Shown: one piece after another, positions 1 to 7,158 of the stretch
Layout of the letters: every line of letters starts with the position of its first letter
How positions within the stretch are numbered: position 1 is the stretch's first letter
Origin: Deltaproteobacteria bacterium
GTDB lineage: Bacteria; Desulfobacterota; UBA8473
Length of the DNA: 12,751 nucleotides
Direction of reading: 5' to 3'
Assembly (NCBI GenBank): GCA_030621455.1
Contig: JAUXHQ010000018.1
Coordinates: 1-12,751, forward strand
Notes under the pieces: model-generated
The model's database searches: none
Seen by the model: the letters and a program-made list of their open reading frames with translations, nothing else
What the model was told of the DNA's origin: nothing
Position numbers and translations under genes: made by a program

Positions 1-69
1 CCCCTGATTCCTCTGCGGCTTAGTCCCATAGATATGGCAGAATTACTACGGGATAGATTGAGGCCTTAA
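1..69 (+). CDS. Possible C-terminal end of an upstream gene (partial)
   Basis: Frame 1 is open from the first base to a TAA at 67-69 and gives 22 residues ending in MAELLRDRLRP. The composition (Leu/Arg/Glu-rich, helix-like after an SPID turn) looks like the end of a soluble protein, and the other two forward frames stop early. An open run this short occurs often by chance, so this is only a suggestion. The family cannot be identified from so few residues. If real, the gene would end 35 bp before the repeat element at 104 and would run in the same direction as all other genes here. Confidence 0.28.
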   Translation, partial: PLIPLRLSPIDMAELLRDRLRP

Positions 70-103
70 TTGAATATCTATGTGAAATATCCTGTCGCCA
101 AGA

Positions 104-226
104 TTTTTCGAACTGTGCAGTTACACAAACCCAGTGTATTGAAGTCCCTATGATAGTTCAGTCAACAGGATTGTGTTAAACGCCGGTAAGCGGTAATCCT
201 GCCCAACTGCACTGGTCGAAATTTTT
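104..226 (+). repeat. MITE-like inverted-repeat element, uninterrupted copy
   Basis: A non-coding element of about 123 bp. Its left end TTTTTCGAACTGTGCAGTT (104-122) is matched on the other strand by the right end (about 205-226), with 15 of 17 positions of the shared TTTCGAnCnGTGCAGTT core identical. The same element recurs on the opposite strand at 12448-12704. Positions 105-186 align with 12702-12621 and 187-220 align with 12484-12451, without gaps: 97 of 116 identical by hand count. It encodes no protein and has no obvious target duplication. It behaves like a non-autonomous element or a dispersed intergenic palindrome family. Its age and mobility are unknown. Confidence 0.8.
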
Positions 227-395
227 TTATGGCGTCCTGTTTTGTCAATTCAGCTAAAAATGATGCTAATCCCGAATTGATCCGGATGTTGCGTCAGTGA
301 AACGTCCATGCATATGTATATGAGTGGATATGACAAGGATTGAAGCAACATGGTGGGTTTGAGAGAGGACCATTAAATAGTAAAGGAGTGGCGAG
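227..395 (+). promoter_or_regulatory. Leader of the SDR gene with a strong ribosome binding site
   Basis: This stretch between the repeat element and the SDR start holds no gene. AAAGGAG at 382-388 followed by a 7-base spacer fixes the ATG at 396. A weak sigma70-like pair, TTGCGT (289-294) and TATGTA (313-318) with 18 bases between, could be the promoter of the SDR-cupin-PrpD group, but the match is poor and I give it little weight. No operator or riboswitch fold was recognised. Confidence 0.4.
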
Positions 396-1145
396 ATGAT
401 ATTAAAAGATAAGGTGGCATTTGTAACCGGAGCCGGCAGGGGGATTGGCGCCGTTATAGCAGGGGTTCTGGGCCGGTCAGGTGCCGCTGTAATCCTGAAT
501 TATCAGAAAGGTGTCGGAGAGCCGGACAGGGTTGTGAGAGAGATAAAGGCCTCGGGTGGTGACGCGGTAGCCATACCGGCCGATCTTACAAAGAAAGAAG
601 AGGTCGATTCCATGATCCGGTCCGGCTCGGACCGTTTTGGGACAATCGATATACTTGTGAACAATTATGTCAGCCCGATAGAGTTCAAAAAGTTTAGCGA
701 GCTTGATTGGGAGGATATTCAGTATCAGATCGACGGGACCATAAGGGCTGCTTTTTATTGCTGCAAGGGCGTATTGTCGGGAATGATAGAGAACAAATGG
801 GGGAGGATCATCAATCTTAACAGTACGATCATTCATAAGCCTGTTTCAGGGAGTCACGCTTATGCCGTAGCTAAGGGCGCCATGGATGCCTTTACTAAAA
901 ACCTGGCTATTGAGTATGGTCGATACGGGATTACTGTGAACATCGTATCGCCCGGCATGACCCTCACAAATGAGGTGTTGGCATTGGGCAACAAAACAAG
1001 GGAGAGGCAGGCCAGGACCACACCGTTGGGGCGGCTCAGCACACCAGAAGAGGTGGCCACAGTTGTCTTGTTCTTTGCTTCGCCTTGGTCAGATATGATA
1101 ACAGGAAGCTATCTTCCAGTAGATGGGGGGTGCGCGCTGCCGTAA
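396..1145 (+). CDS. SDR family NAD(P)-dependent oxidoreductase
   Basis: A 249-residue classical short-chain dehydrogenase/reductase, expected to be a cytosolic oxidoreductase acting on an alcohol/ketone pair with NAD(P)(H). The Rossmann nucleotide-binding motif TGAGRGIG is at residues 11-18, the catalytic Ser at 143, and YAVAK supplies Tyr156 and Lys160. The C-terminus PVDGG (241-245) is typical of FabG-like members, and the length is normal. Two sites differ from the family: the usual NNAG is NNYV (89-92), and the position of the structural/catalytic Asn appears to be Gln111 (QIDG for NxxG), by eye alignment. The start is set by AAAGGAG 7 bases upstream. It leads a group with a cupin and an MmgE/PrpD enzyme, which suggests a catabolic or modifying role, not fatty-acid synthesis; the substrate is unknown. 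Confidence 0.93.
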   Translation: MILKDKVAFVTGAGRGIGAVIAGVLGRSGAAVILNYQKGVGEPDRVVREIKASGGDAVAIPADLTKKEEVDSMIRSGSDRFGTIDILVNNYVSPIEFKKFSELDWEDIQYQIDGTIRAAFYCCKGVLSGMIENKWGRIINLNSTIIHKPVSGSHAYAVAKGAMDAFTKNLAIEYGRYGITVNIVSPGMTLTNEVLALGNKTRERQARTTPLGRLSTPEEVATVVLFFASPWSDMITGSYLPVDGGCALP

Positions 1146-1337
1146 CAGTCATCCGCTTAGGAGATGAAGCCAAGTCACCGTTTCTGAAGTGATCTCTTCT
1201 TCACAGGCAAAATCAAAGCATTTCATGTCCCCCACAAACGTCGGAGGTGAAGAGGCTGAGGGGTTGAGACGGCTTATGGAGGAAAAGTAGCGATAAGTAG
1301 AGGTTAGAGTAAAGATAACCGAGAGGAGGCAAGAAAA

Positions 1338-1673
1338 ATGTATGCTGGGAAGACAAGGGGCGTAAAAGAAGATCAACTACCGATGGAAGGAGTTAAAAAT
1401 GCTACAATTCAATGGCTCATATCAGAAAAGGAAGGGGCCAAAGGGTTTGCCATGAGGCTTGTAACCCTCAAAAAAGGGGGGGTCATCCCTCTTCATGTCC
1501 ACCCACAGATCCACGAACAATATATCTTGAAGGGTCGGGGTGTCCTATTTACCAAGGATTCCGAGAAAGAACTGGAACCGGGTGATTTTGCATTTGTGGA
1601 TTCAAATGAGGCTCACGGGATGAAAAACATGGGTGATGAAGACTTTGAGATTATATGCTGTATGAATTTTTAA
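1338..1673 (+). CDS. Single-domain cupin protein
   Basis: A 111-residue small cupin (cupin_2 type), predicted to be a cytosolic beta-barrel metal-binding protein. Motif 1 is clear: GGVIPLHVHPQIHEQYILKG (47-66) supplies metal ligands His53, His55 and Glu60. Motif 2 has PGD at 81-83 and the fourth ligand His93 followed by Asn97. All four canonical ligands are present, so it probably binds a divalent metal. Proteins of this size may be isomerases, decarboxylases, dioxygenase-like enzymes or sensors, and sequence alone does not decide. AGGAGG at 1324-1329, 8 bases before the ATG, supports the start. It is separated from the SDR gene by 192 bp and from the PrpD-family gene by a 195-bp gap that holds a long palindrome. 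Confidence 0.9.
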   Translation: MYAGKTRGVKEDQLPMEGVKNATIQWLISEKEGAKGFAMRLVTLKKGGVIPLHVHPQIHEQYILKGRGVLFTKDSEKELEPGDFAFVDSNEAHGMKNMGDEDFEIICCMNF

Positions 1674-1688
1674 CAGGCATGGTTTAAA

Positions 1689-1767
1689 TATGGCATAGGG
1701 TCCAAGGTTTATGGCACATGGGGTTAACCCTACACCATATATCTTGATCCTTAGACCTTATGCCATA
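1689..1767. repeat. 79-bp imperfect palindrome between cupin and PrpD genes
   Basis: TATGGCATA (1689-1697) faces TATGCCATA (1759-1767). The outer arms stay complementary for about 20 bases (ATGGCATAGGGTCCAAGG against the complement of CCTTAGACCTTATGCCAT, two mismatches). The inner arms also pair around the perfect palindrome GGGTTAACCC at 1721-1730. A transcript could fold into a long hairpin. There is no run of T after it, so a classical terminator is not clear. It could be a dispersed palindromic repeat, an mRNA-stabilising or attenuating structure, or a weak terminator. Confidence 0.75.
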
Positions 1768-1854
1768 GACCTTAAAACATCCCCGGTCATCTATATTGTC
1801 GTTTATTGTTCGACAAACCTAATAAAACATGGGTCTCCCATACGTTACAATTAC

Positions 1855-1861
1855 AAGGAGG
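1855..1861 (+). promoter_or_regulatory. Ribosome binding site that sets the PrpD-family start
   Basis: AAGGAGG lies 7 bases before the ATG at 1869. The reading frame is open further upstream to an ATG at 1806, but that one has no ribosome binding site. The 21 extra residues it would add do not resemble the family N-terminus, whereas translation from 1869 begins with the expected FYAERLAQWVVELKYEDLP. Confidence 0.85.
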
Positions 1862-1868
1862 TTTTGAT

Positions 1869-3275
1869 ATGTTCTATGCAGAGCGGTTGGCACAGTGGGT
1901 TGTTGAGTTGAAGTATGAGGATTTGCCGGTGGACGTGGTTGAAAAGGCGAAGGACTGCATCTACGATTGGGCGGGTATCGCGGTTTATGGCGCTGACTCA
2001 CCCTGGACCAAGGCCCTTCTCGATATGGTGAAAGAGACCGGTGGGAAGGGAGAATCTACTATTTTGGTTCATAATGAAAAGGTGCCCTGCACGAACGCTG
2101 CCATGGTGAATGCGGTTATGGCCTTGAGTTACGACCTGAGTGATACCTATCCAAAGGTTGAACTCCACCCCAGTTGCAGTGTGATCGCATCTGCATTGGC
2201 TATGGCGGAGAGGGAGAATGTGACGGGAAAAGACCTCATAACATCGGTTGTGGCAGGATATGAAGTGATAACAAGGGCTGCGTCATCCATGAACAGGAGG
2301 CCCCAGAGCTTTACCGCTGCCAGGGGGTTTGAGGCAAATTCTATATTCCCGCCATTCGGCGCTGTGGTCGCCTCCGGTAAGCTCCTGGGGCTCAATGCGT
2401 TGGAGATGACGAATGCCATCGGTCTGGCAGGGGGGTCTATGGGGGCATCCACCATTGATTACCTTGTGGACGGTAACTGGACCTACCGGTGGAATTCGGG
2501 TAGGGCCTCCCAGAACGGGGTACAGAATGCCCTCATGGCAAAGAAAGGGTTTGTGGGACCTCACGCAATCTTTGAAGGACAATGGGACAAGAAGGGAAGG
2601 TTCGGGGTAATTAATGCACTGGCAGGGGATATGATGTTTAAAGATGACCTGGTGGATGGTCTTGGAGAGGTCTGGAATATCAAAGAGATGGCCTTTAAGT
2701 ATTACGGATGCTGCCATTACAACCAGGGATACATGGACGGGGTCATCAAGCTCATGAAGGAACATGGGTTTGGCGCAGAAGAGGTTGATGCGGTAATGGC
2801 GTATCTCCCCCATTTTGCGCTCTTCCTCGGTGTGCCCAGGGAGGTGAAGATCAAACCGAAGAACCTGACCATTTCCCAGTGGAGTATTCCTTTTGTGCTG
2901 GCGACTGTGCTGACCGACGGTCATCTACTCAATCCGAAAGTGCAGCTATCTGAGGAGAAGCTTACAGATCCCAAGATGCTTGCGCTGACGGAGAGGGTTA
3001 AGGTGGAGAGGGACAGGGAACTGGATAAGGCCTTTATGGAAGAGGGCATATTCAAATCTCCGGTGAAAGTCTCCTTAAAAGACGGTACAGTGCATGAGAT
3101 CACTTCCACATGCAAAGGGTTCAGCCATAACCCCCTGACCAGGGAAGAGATGGACGAAAAATTCGATGTGCTCACCTCATGTGTATTCGATGACGAGAAA
3201 AGAGAAAGGATGAAGAAGGAATTGAAAAACCTTGAAGAGATAGGGAGCGTCTCCGAAATGGTAAGGCGCTGGTGA
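1869..3275 (+). CDS. MmgE/PrpD family protein
   Basis: A 468-residue cytosolic protein of the MmgE/PrpD family, which includes 2-methylcitrate dehydratase, cis-aconitate decarboxylase and related enzymes acting on small di- and tricarboxylic acids. The typical N-terminal pattern is seen: an aromatic/hydrophobic start, LKYEDLPVDVVEKAKDCIYD (residues about 14-33), then WAGIAVYGADSPW. The all-helical first domain continues with the AAMVNAVMALSYDLSD segment and the glycine-rich GLAGGSMGAS stretch. The length matches the family (about 450-480). The substrate cannot be assigned: linkage to an SDR and a cupin, and not to prpB/prpC, argues against the standard methylcitrate cycle. Start chosen from AAGGAGG at 1855-1861. 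Followed after 38 bp by an ABC exporter. Confidence 0.92.
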   Translation: MFYAERLAQWVVELKYEDLPVDVVEKAKDCIYDWAGIAVYGADSPWTKALLDMVKETGGKGESTILVHNEKVPCTNAAMVNAVMALSYDLSDTYPKVELHPSCSVIASALAMAERENVTGKDLITSVVAGYEVITRAASSMNRRPQSFTAARGFEANSIFPPFGAVVASGKLLGLNALEMTNAIGLAGGSMGASTIDYLVDGNWTYRWNSGRASQNGVQNALMAKKGFVGPHAIFEGQWDKKGRFGVINALAGDMMFKDDLVDGLGEVWNIKEMAFKYYGCCHYNQGYMDGVIKLMKEHGFGAEEVDAVMAYLPHFALFLGVPREVKIKPKNLTISQWSIPFVLATVLTDGHLLNPKVQLSEEKLTDPKMLALTERVKVERDRELDKAFMEEGIFKSPVKVSLKDGTVHEITSTCKGFSHNPLTREEMDEKFDVLTSCVFDDEKRERMKKELKNLEEIGSVSEMVRRW

Positions 3276-3313
3276 GGTAGGGAAGGATCAACGATTTTCT
3301 CAGAGAGGTTGTT

Positions 3314-4045
3314 ATGGGTGCTTATGCGGTATTCTGGCGGGAAATGGTTATATTGAAAAGGCGGTTTCTGAGAGTTTTGGGATTATATACCGTATCCCCG
3401 CTGCTTTTTCTGATTGCTTTCGGTTGGGGGATGGGGAGAAGCCTGAATGTGGAAGGCGTGGGTTATATGACCTTCATGGTGCCGGGGCTTATCGCCCTCT
3501 CCTCCATGAGCCAGAGCTTCAGCATCGCAATGGACATCAATATCGCTCGCTTTTACTGGATGACCTTCGAGGAGTTTCAGAGCGCCCCTGTATCCTCTTT
3601 ATCCATAGTCCTGGGAGAGGTGTTGAGCGGGATGGTAAAGGGGATGCTGGCCGCCATAATGATATTTGTCCTGGCCCTTTGTTTTGGGGCTGAACTGAGG
3701 GTCAATGGCGGCTTTTTTCTCTTTATATGTCTCAACACTTTAATGTTTGCATCCGCTGCCGTGATTACATCGATGGTGGTCAAATCCCACGCAGACCAGG
3801 CGAGCTTTAACGGTTTCTTTATTCTACCCATGTCCTTTCTCTGCGGGACGTTTTTCCCTTTGTCGAGACTCCCTGAATGGGCCTATTTCACCGCAAAGGT
3901 TCTTCCATTAACCCATGCCAGTGCGTGTATTCGCGCAGCGGCTCTGGGACGGGATGTCCCCCTGGTTTCTCTTGGAATTATGGTCTTCTATTCCGTGTTG
4001 TTTTTCTCTGGGGCGGTTATATGTGTGAAAAAGGCCAGCATCTAG
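3314..4045 (+). CDS. ABC-2 type transporter permease
   Basis: A 243-residue integral membrane protein of the ABC-2/NodJ-DrrB type, the membrane half of an export-direction ABC transporter. About six hydrophobic segments are visible (roughly residues 22-40, 52-72, 103-125, 133-155, 166-182 and 217-237). The characteristic C-terminal region is present: FILPMSFLCGTFFPLSRLPE (169-188), followed by LPLTHA. AGAGAGG at 3302-3308 supports the ATG. The cognate ATPase gene follows after 12 bp. The cargo is unknown; relatives export polysaccharides, lipids, drugs or small hydrophobic molecules. Confidence 0.92.
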   Translation: MGAYAVFWREMVILKRRFLRVLGLYTVSPLLFLIAFGWGMGRSLNVEGVGYMTFMVPGLIALSSMSQSFSIAMDINIARFYWMTFEEFQSAPVSSLSIVLGEVLSGMVKGMLAAIMIFVLALCFGAELRVNGGFFLFICLNTLMFASAAVITSMVVKSHADQASFNGFFILPMSFLCGTFFPLSRLPEWAYFTAKVLPLTHASACIRAAALGRDVPLVSLGIMVFYSVLFFSGAVICVKKASI

Positions 4046-4057
4046 GGATTTTCCACC

Positions 4058-4906
4058 ATGACTTCCATTATCAGAATCGAGAGATTGGTTAAGGAATACG
4101 GCAGTATTACTGCTATTGACTGTCTTGACCTGACAGTGACTGAAGGGGAAATATTTGGATTTCTCGGTCCAAATGGGGCCGGCAAGACCACGACCTGCCG
4201 AATTCTGACCACCCTGACCAAGCCCACGTCTGGCAGGGCGTTCATCTCCGGCTATGACGTGGTGGATGATCCTGTCAAGGCCAAGGGGGGCATGGGGATA
4301 GTACCCCAATACCTTAACGTGGATGGGGAACTGACTGCGTATGAAAACCTCAAGCTCCACGGTATGCTTTATGGGATGGATAGGGGGACGAGAAACAGAC
4401 GCATCAAAAAGCTGCTCGACTTCGTGGAACTGACAGACAGAGCGTCTTCACTGGTGAGTATCTTCTCCGGGGGCATGAAGAGAAGGCTGATGATCGCGAG
4501 GGCGCTCCTCCATGAGCCGAAGGTATTGTTCCTGGATGAATGCACAGTCGGTCTCGATGCACAAACCAGGCGGCGAATTTGGGGACTGATTCGGCGGATA
4601 AATCAGGAAGGGGCTACTGTGTTTCTTACCACCCACTACATCGAGGAGGCAGAGGTGTTATGTCACAGGGTGGGGATCATCGATTATGGAAAGTTAATTG
4701 CCGTTGATACCCCCAAGAGGCTTTTGAACCAGACCGGCGATTTTGTAGTGGAGACCCTCGATAATGACGGGGGGCAGGTTCGGTTTTTTCAGGATAGGGA
4801 AGATGCGGCACAGTTTGCCGCATCTTCAGACCGCGATGTTACGATGCGAAAAAGCAACTTGGAGGATGTATTTATCCGGCTTACGGGTAGGCGGGTGAGT
4901 GAATAG
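4058..4906 (+). CDS. ABC transporter ATP-binding protein (DrrA/NodI-like)
   Basis: A 282-residue nucleotide-binding subunit that powers the ABC-2 permease just upstream. Walker A GPNGAGKTT is at 37-45, the Q-loop Gln at 84, the signature FSGGM at 136-140 (Leu replaced by Phe), Walker B VLFLDE at 156-161 with the catalytic Glu161, the D-loop GLD at 165-167 and the H-loop His at 193. The usual LDEPT is LDECT, with Cys162 in place of Pro, which is uncommon but spares the catalytic residues. The roughly 70-residue C-terminal extension, with NLEDVFIRLTGR near the end, is typical of the DrrA/CcmA-like multidrug-type group. A weak AGGGA at 4044-4048 overlaps the permease stop, in keeping with joint expression. 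Confidence 0.94.
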   Translation: MTSIIRIERLVKEYGSITAIDCLDLTVTEGEIFGFLGPNGAGKTTTCRILTTLTKPTSGRAFISGYDVVDDPVKAKGGMGIVPQYLNVDGELTAYENLKLHGMLYGMDRGTRNRRIKKLLDFVELTDRASSLVSIFSGGMKRRLMIARALLHEPKVLFLDECTVGLDAQTRRRIWGLIRRINQEGATVFLTTHYIEEAEVLCHRVGIIDYGKLIAVDTPKRLLNQTGDFVVETLDNDGGQVRFFQDREDAAQFAASSDRDVTMRKSNLEDVFIRLTGRRVSE

Positions 4907-4946
4907 GCTTGTGGCCGGCCAAGTGATGTGGTAGGGTGAAAATGTT

Positions 4947-6056
4947 ATGGTTGACAGTATGAAACATGGGGAAAGGAAGCGAAAAGCTCTTCAGTTATTG
5001 GCAAAATTAGGGGACGCCCACGGGGCGCCGGGTTGCGAAGATGCGGTTCGCCGTATTTTTCGTGATGAGCTTGATGAGAACATACGAACGGACAGAACCG
5101 GCAATATAATCTGCGAAAAAAGAGGCACAAGGAAGCACCCGCGAGTCATGTTGGCTGCGCATATGGATGAGGTCGGGTTTGTTGTCCAAAATATCACCAG
5201 AGCCGGTTTGATTAAGTTTGCACCCCTTGGCGGTTGGTGGCCACACACACTCCTCGCCCAGCGTGTGCGGATCCGGACACGGGAAGGCTCGGAGATTATT
5301 GGCGTCATTGGCGCTAAACCGCCTCACTTTCTCGGTAAGGGTGATCGGGAGCAGGTGCTGGAACTGGAGAAGATGTTTATCGATGTGGGGGCGAAGGACG
5401 AGGGTGAGGTCCGGGAGCTTTTCGGTATTCGACTGGGAGACACTATCGTCCCGGAAAGCGCGTTCACACTGATGCATAACCCGGAATTCCTACTTTGTAA
5501 GGCCTTTGACAATCGTGTTGGTGTGGCGCTGGCGATTCAGGTTGTGGAAGAGATGGTCGATATTCCTCATCCTAATACCGTTTGCACTGTAGGGACCGTT
5601 CAGGAAGAAGTTGGGGTGCGGGGCGCTCATACCGCAGCTTTCAGTTTCAACCCCGATGCTGCCATCATTCTGGAAGGAACGCCTGCGGACGATATTCCAG
5701 GAATACCCGAGGAGGAACGTCAGGGGGTATTGGGGAAAGGGGTGCAGATTCGGCTCCTAGACCCTTCGGCCATCATGAACCGTCGATTCACCCACTATGT
5801 GTTGGATCTAGCGCAGGAAAATAATATTCTTCACCAAGTTGCCGTTCGCAAAAGCGGCGGCACAGACGCACGGGCAATTCAGTTATATGGCCAGGGTGTC
5901 CCGACCATTGTCCTTGGCGTACCCGCCCGTTACATCCACACCCACAACACGATTATTCAGATTAACGATTACCTGGCTGCTCTCGAATTAGTGGTAATAC
6001 TTATCCAACGTCTCGACAAATGCACCGTCGAAGGGTTCACCGTGTTTGATGATTGA
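4947..6056 (+). CDS. M42 family metallopeptidase (glutamyl/deblocking aminopeptidase-like)
   Basis: A 369-residue cytosolic aminopeptidase of the M42 family; relatives form dodecameric shells that trim peptides. The di-metal site is complete: HMDE supplies His72 and Asp74, FDNRVG supplies the bridging Asp188, QEEVG supplies Glu220 (general base) and Glu221, PADDIPG supplies an Asp at 248/249, and RYIHTHN supplies His331. SGGTDA at 303-308 is also diagnostic, and the length is normal. AGGGTGA at 4933-4939 supports the ATG at 4947; a second in-frame ATG at 4959 is possible. No signal peptide. A 93-residue unknown protein and a DUF1847 protein follow with short gaps. Which peptides it cleaves cannot be told; M42 members are often misnamed cellulases. 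Confidence 0.94.
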   Translation: MVDSMKHGERKRKALQLLAKLGDAHGAPGCEDAVRRIFRDELDENIRTDRTGNIICEKRGTRKHPRVMLAAHMDEVGFVVQNITRAGLIKFAPLGGWWPHTLLAQRVRIRTREGSEIIGVIGAKPPHFLGKGDREQVLELEKMFIDVGAKDEGEVRELFGIRLGDTIVPESAFTLMHNPEFLLCKAFDNRVGVALAIQVVEEMVDIPHPNTVCTVGTVQEEVGVRGAHTAAFSFNPDAAIILEGTPADDIPGIPEEERQGVLGKGVQIRLLDPSAIMNRRFTHYVLDLAQENNILHQVAVRKSGGTDARAIQLYGQGVPTIVLGVPARYIHTHNTIIQINDYLAALELVVILIQRLDKCTVEGFTVFDD

Positions 6057-6101
6057 GTATGTGGAGAGGGTAGAACAGGTATATATGCAAAGGAGATGAA
6101 G

Positions 6102-6383
6102 ATGTCTGATCAAGAGAAGGTTCAAGCCGTCTATGAGTATTTATTATCTGAATTTCCGAATTCTACAGTGGAGGATCGGTGCGATGGAGACCGCGGCGCT
6201 TATCTTTTCCGTATTGACGACCAAGGCACGGTGTATTCCGCTGTGGTTTCTGATGCGTTCCTAGATAGTCGCAGTGCCTCGGATATTAAGGTTACCCTGA
6301 AGACGTTTCTCCTTGCCGAACATTTACGGGACATGATTGATACCGGTGTGGCCGTGACGAAGACAGGGCTCGATATTCCGTAG
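6102..6383 (+). CDS. Hypothetical protein, 93 residues
   Basis: A small protein I do not recognise. It is acidic, has no signal peptide or membrane segment, and is likely soluble. The N-terminal part (QEKVQAVYEYLLSEFP) looks helical, a middle section (GAYLFRIDDQGTVYSAVVSD) reads as beta strands, and a second helix follows (KTFLLAEHLRDMID), an alpha-beta-beta-alpha order. AAGGAG at 6090-6095 is 6 bases before the ATG at 6102, so I prefer that start to the ATG at 6096, which abuts the ribosome binding site. It sits 45 bp after the M42 peptidase gene and 59 bp before the DUF1847 gene, so co-transcription is plausible. Confidence 0.72.
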   Translation: MSDQEKVQAVYEYLLSEFPNSTVEDRCDGDRGAYLFRIDDQGTVYSAVVSDAFLDSRSASDIKVTLKTFLLAEHLRDMIDTGVAVTKTGLDIP

Positions 6384-6404
6384 AACAGCACTGTAAGTGA
6401 TATG

Positions 6405-6425
6405 GGGTATGTTTTTGTGATACCC
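6405..6425 (+). other. Small hairpin before the DUF1847 gene
   Basis: GGGTAT (6405-6410) pairs with ATACCC (6420-6425) around a 9-base T-rich loop. The stem ends 2 bases before the ribosome binding site AAAGGAGGG at 6428-6436. It could modulate translation or be chance; no T-run follows, so it is not a clear terminator. Confidence 0.3.
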
Positions 6426-6442
6426 TGAAAGGAGGGAAGAGC

Positions 6443-7117
6443 ATGAAGGATGATACTCCCAATTGTGCCCAATGCCCTGTTAATACAGCGGAACGGCTGT
6501 GCAGAACGGAAGAAGGGAAAGCCCCTCCCTCTTGTCCTACCATAAATAAGCGGGAGCTTATTGAAAAATGTCTGGAGGAATATGAGAAGCCCGATGTTTT
6601 GGAATTTGCAAAGCAATCATCGATACAGGAAGGGGCCGGGTACGAGGGCAAGGAACGCGGGTATGCATACGTAAGACCGGTGAAACCCCGTATTTTGGAA
6701 GTGATGGAATTTGCTCAAAGAATGAAATACAAACGGCTTGGTCTTGCATTCTGCATAGGCCTTCGGAAAGAGGCCAGAATCGTGGGGAAGCTTTTTTCTG
6801 CCAAGGGGTTTGATGTGATTTCCGTTGTGTGTAAGGTGGGTCGTATCCCAAAGGAGAAGATAGGCGTCCGCGACGACCAGAAGATTTCTGTGGGACATTT
6901 TGAGTCTATGTGCAACCCAATCTTACAGATTTCGATCCTTAACGATGAAAAAACAGATTTCAACGTATTGATGGGATTATGCGTTGGGCATGACTCTTTG
7001 TTTTTTAAATACGCAGCGGCCCCTTGCACGGTCCTTGCCGTTAAGGATCGCCTTCTTGGGCATAATCCCTTGGCTGCGGTTTATAATATTGATAGTTATT
7101 ACCGTTACCTGAAGTAG
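6443..7117 (+). CDS. DUF1847 domain-containing protein
   Basis: A 224-residue protein with the layout of the DUF1847 family, cysteine-rich proteins found mostly in anaerobes and thought to bind metal. The N-terminus carries NCAQCP (Cys8, Cys11) with further cysteines at 20 and 31, a likely zinc or iron-sulfur knuckle. The C-terminal part has the repeated pattern of the family: LAFCIGLRKEA, FDVISVVCKVG, SMCNPI, LMGLCVGHD and AAPCTVLAVKDRLLGHNP, several carrying a Cys next to a turn. The family has no established reaction. AAAGGAGGG, 6 bases upstream, is a strong ribosome binding site. Directly after the stop comes the first copy of a 15-bp repeat that also lies before btuF, suggesting this gene once sat next to btuF. 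Confidence 0.88.
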   Translation: MKDDTPNCAQCPVNTAERLCRTEEGKAPPSCPTINKRELIEKCLEEYEKPDVLEFAKQSSIQEGAGYEGKERGYAYVRPVKPRILEVMEFAQRMKYKRLGLAFCIGLRKEARIVGKLFSAKGFDVISVVCKVGRIPKEKIGVRDDQKISVGHFESMCNPILQISILNDEKTDFNVLMGLCVGHDSLFFKYAAAPCTVLAVKDRLLGHNPLAAVYNIDSYYRYLK

Positions 7118-7130
7118 GAGGTATCGTCTT
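7116..7130 (+). repeat. 15-bp direct repeat, left copy
   Basis: AGGAGGTATCGTCTT begins inside the TAG stop codon of the DUF1847 gene and is repeated exactly at 7411-7425. The pair brackets 280 bp that contain the inverted-repeat element at 7159-7400. The simplest reading is a duplicated target site created when an element inserted between the DUF1847 and btuF genes. Confidence 0.8.
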
Positions 7131-7158
7131 AGGCATCTTTCATGCAACTTCAAAAGTA

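Noticed and set aside
1164..1290. Short open frame between the SDR and cupin genes, ending MSPTNVGGEEAEGLRRLMEEK (ATG at 1225)
   Set aside because: The composition is somewhat protein-like and could be a gene fragment, but there is no ribosome binding site, it is only 21 codons from the ATG, and no family is recognisable.
1806..1868. Longer start of the PrpD-family gene at ATG 1806
   Set aside because: No ribosome binding site there, and the extra residues do not fit the family N-terminus; AAGGAGG precedes ATG 1869.
2283..2924. 213-codon open frame on the - strand inside the PrpD-family gene
   Set aside because: It is antisense to a well-supported enzyme gene and its translation resembles no family; a shadow of codon bias.
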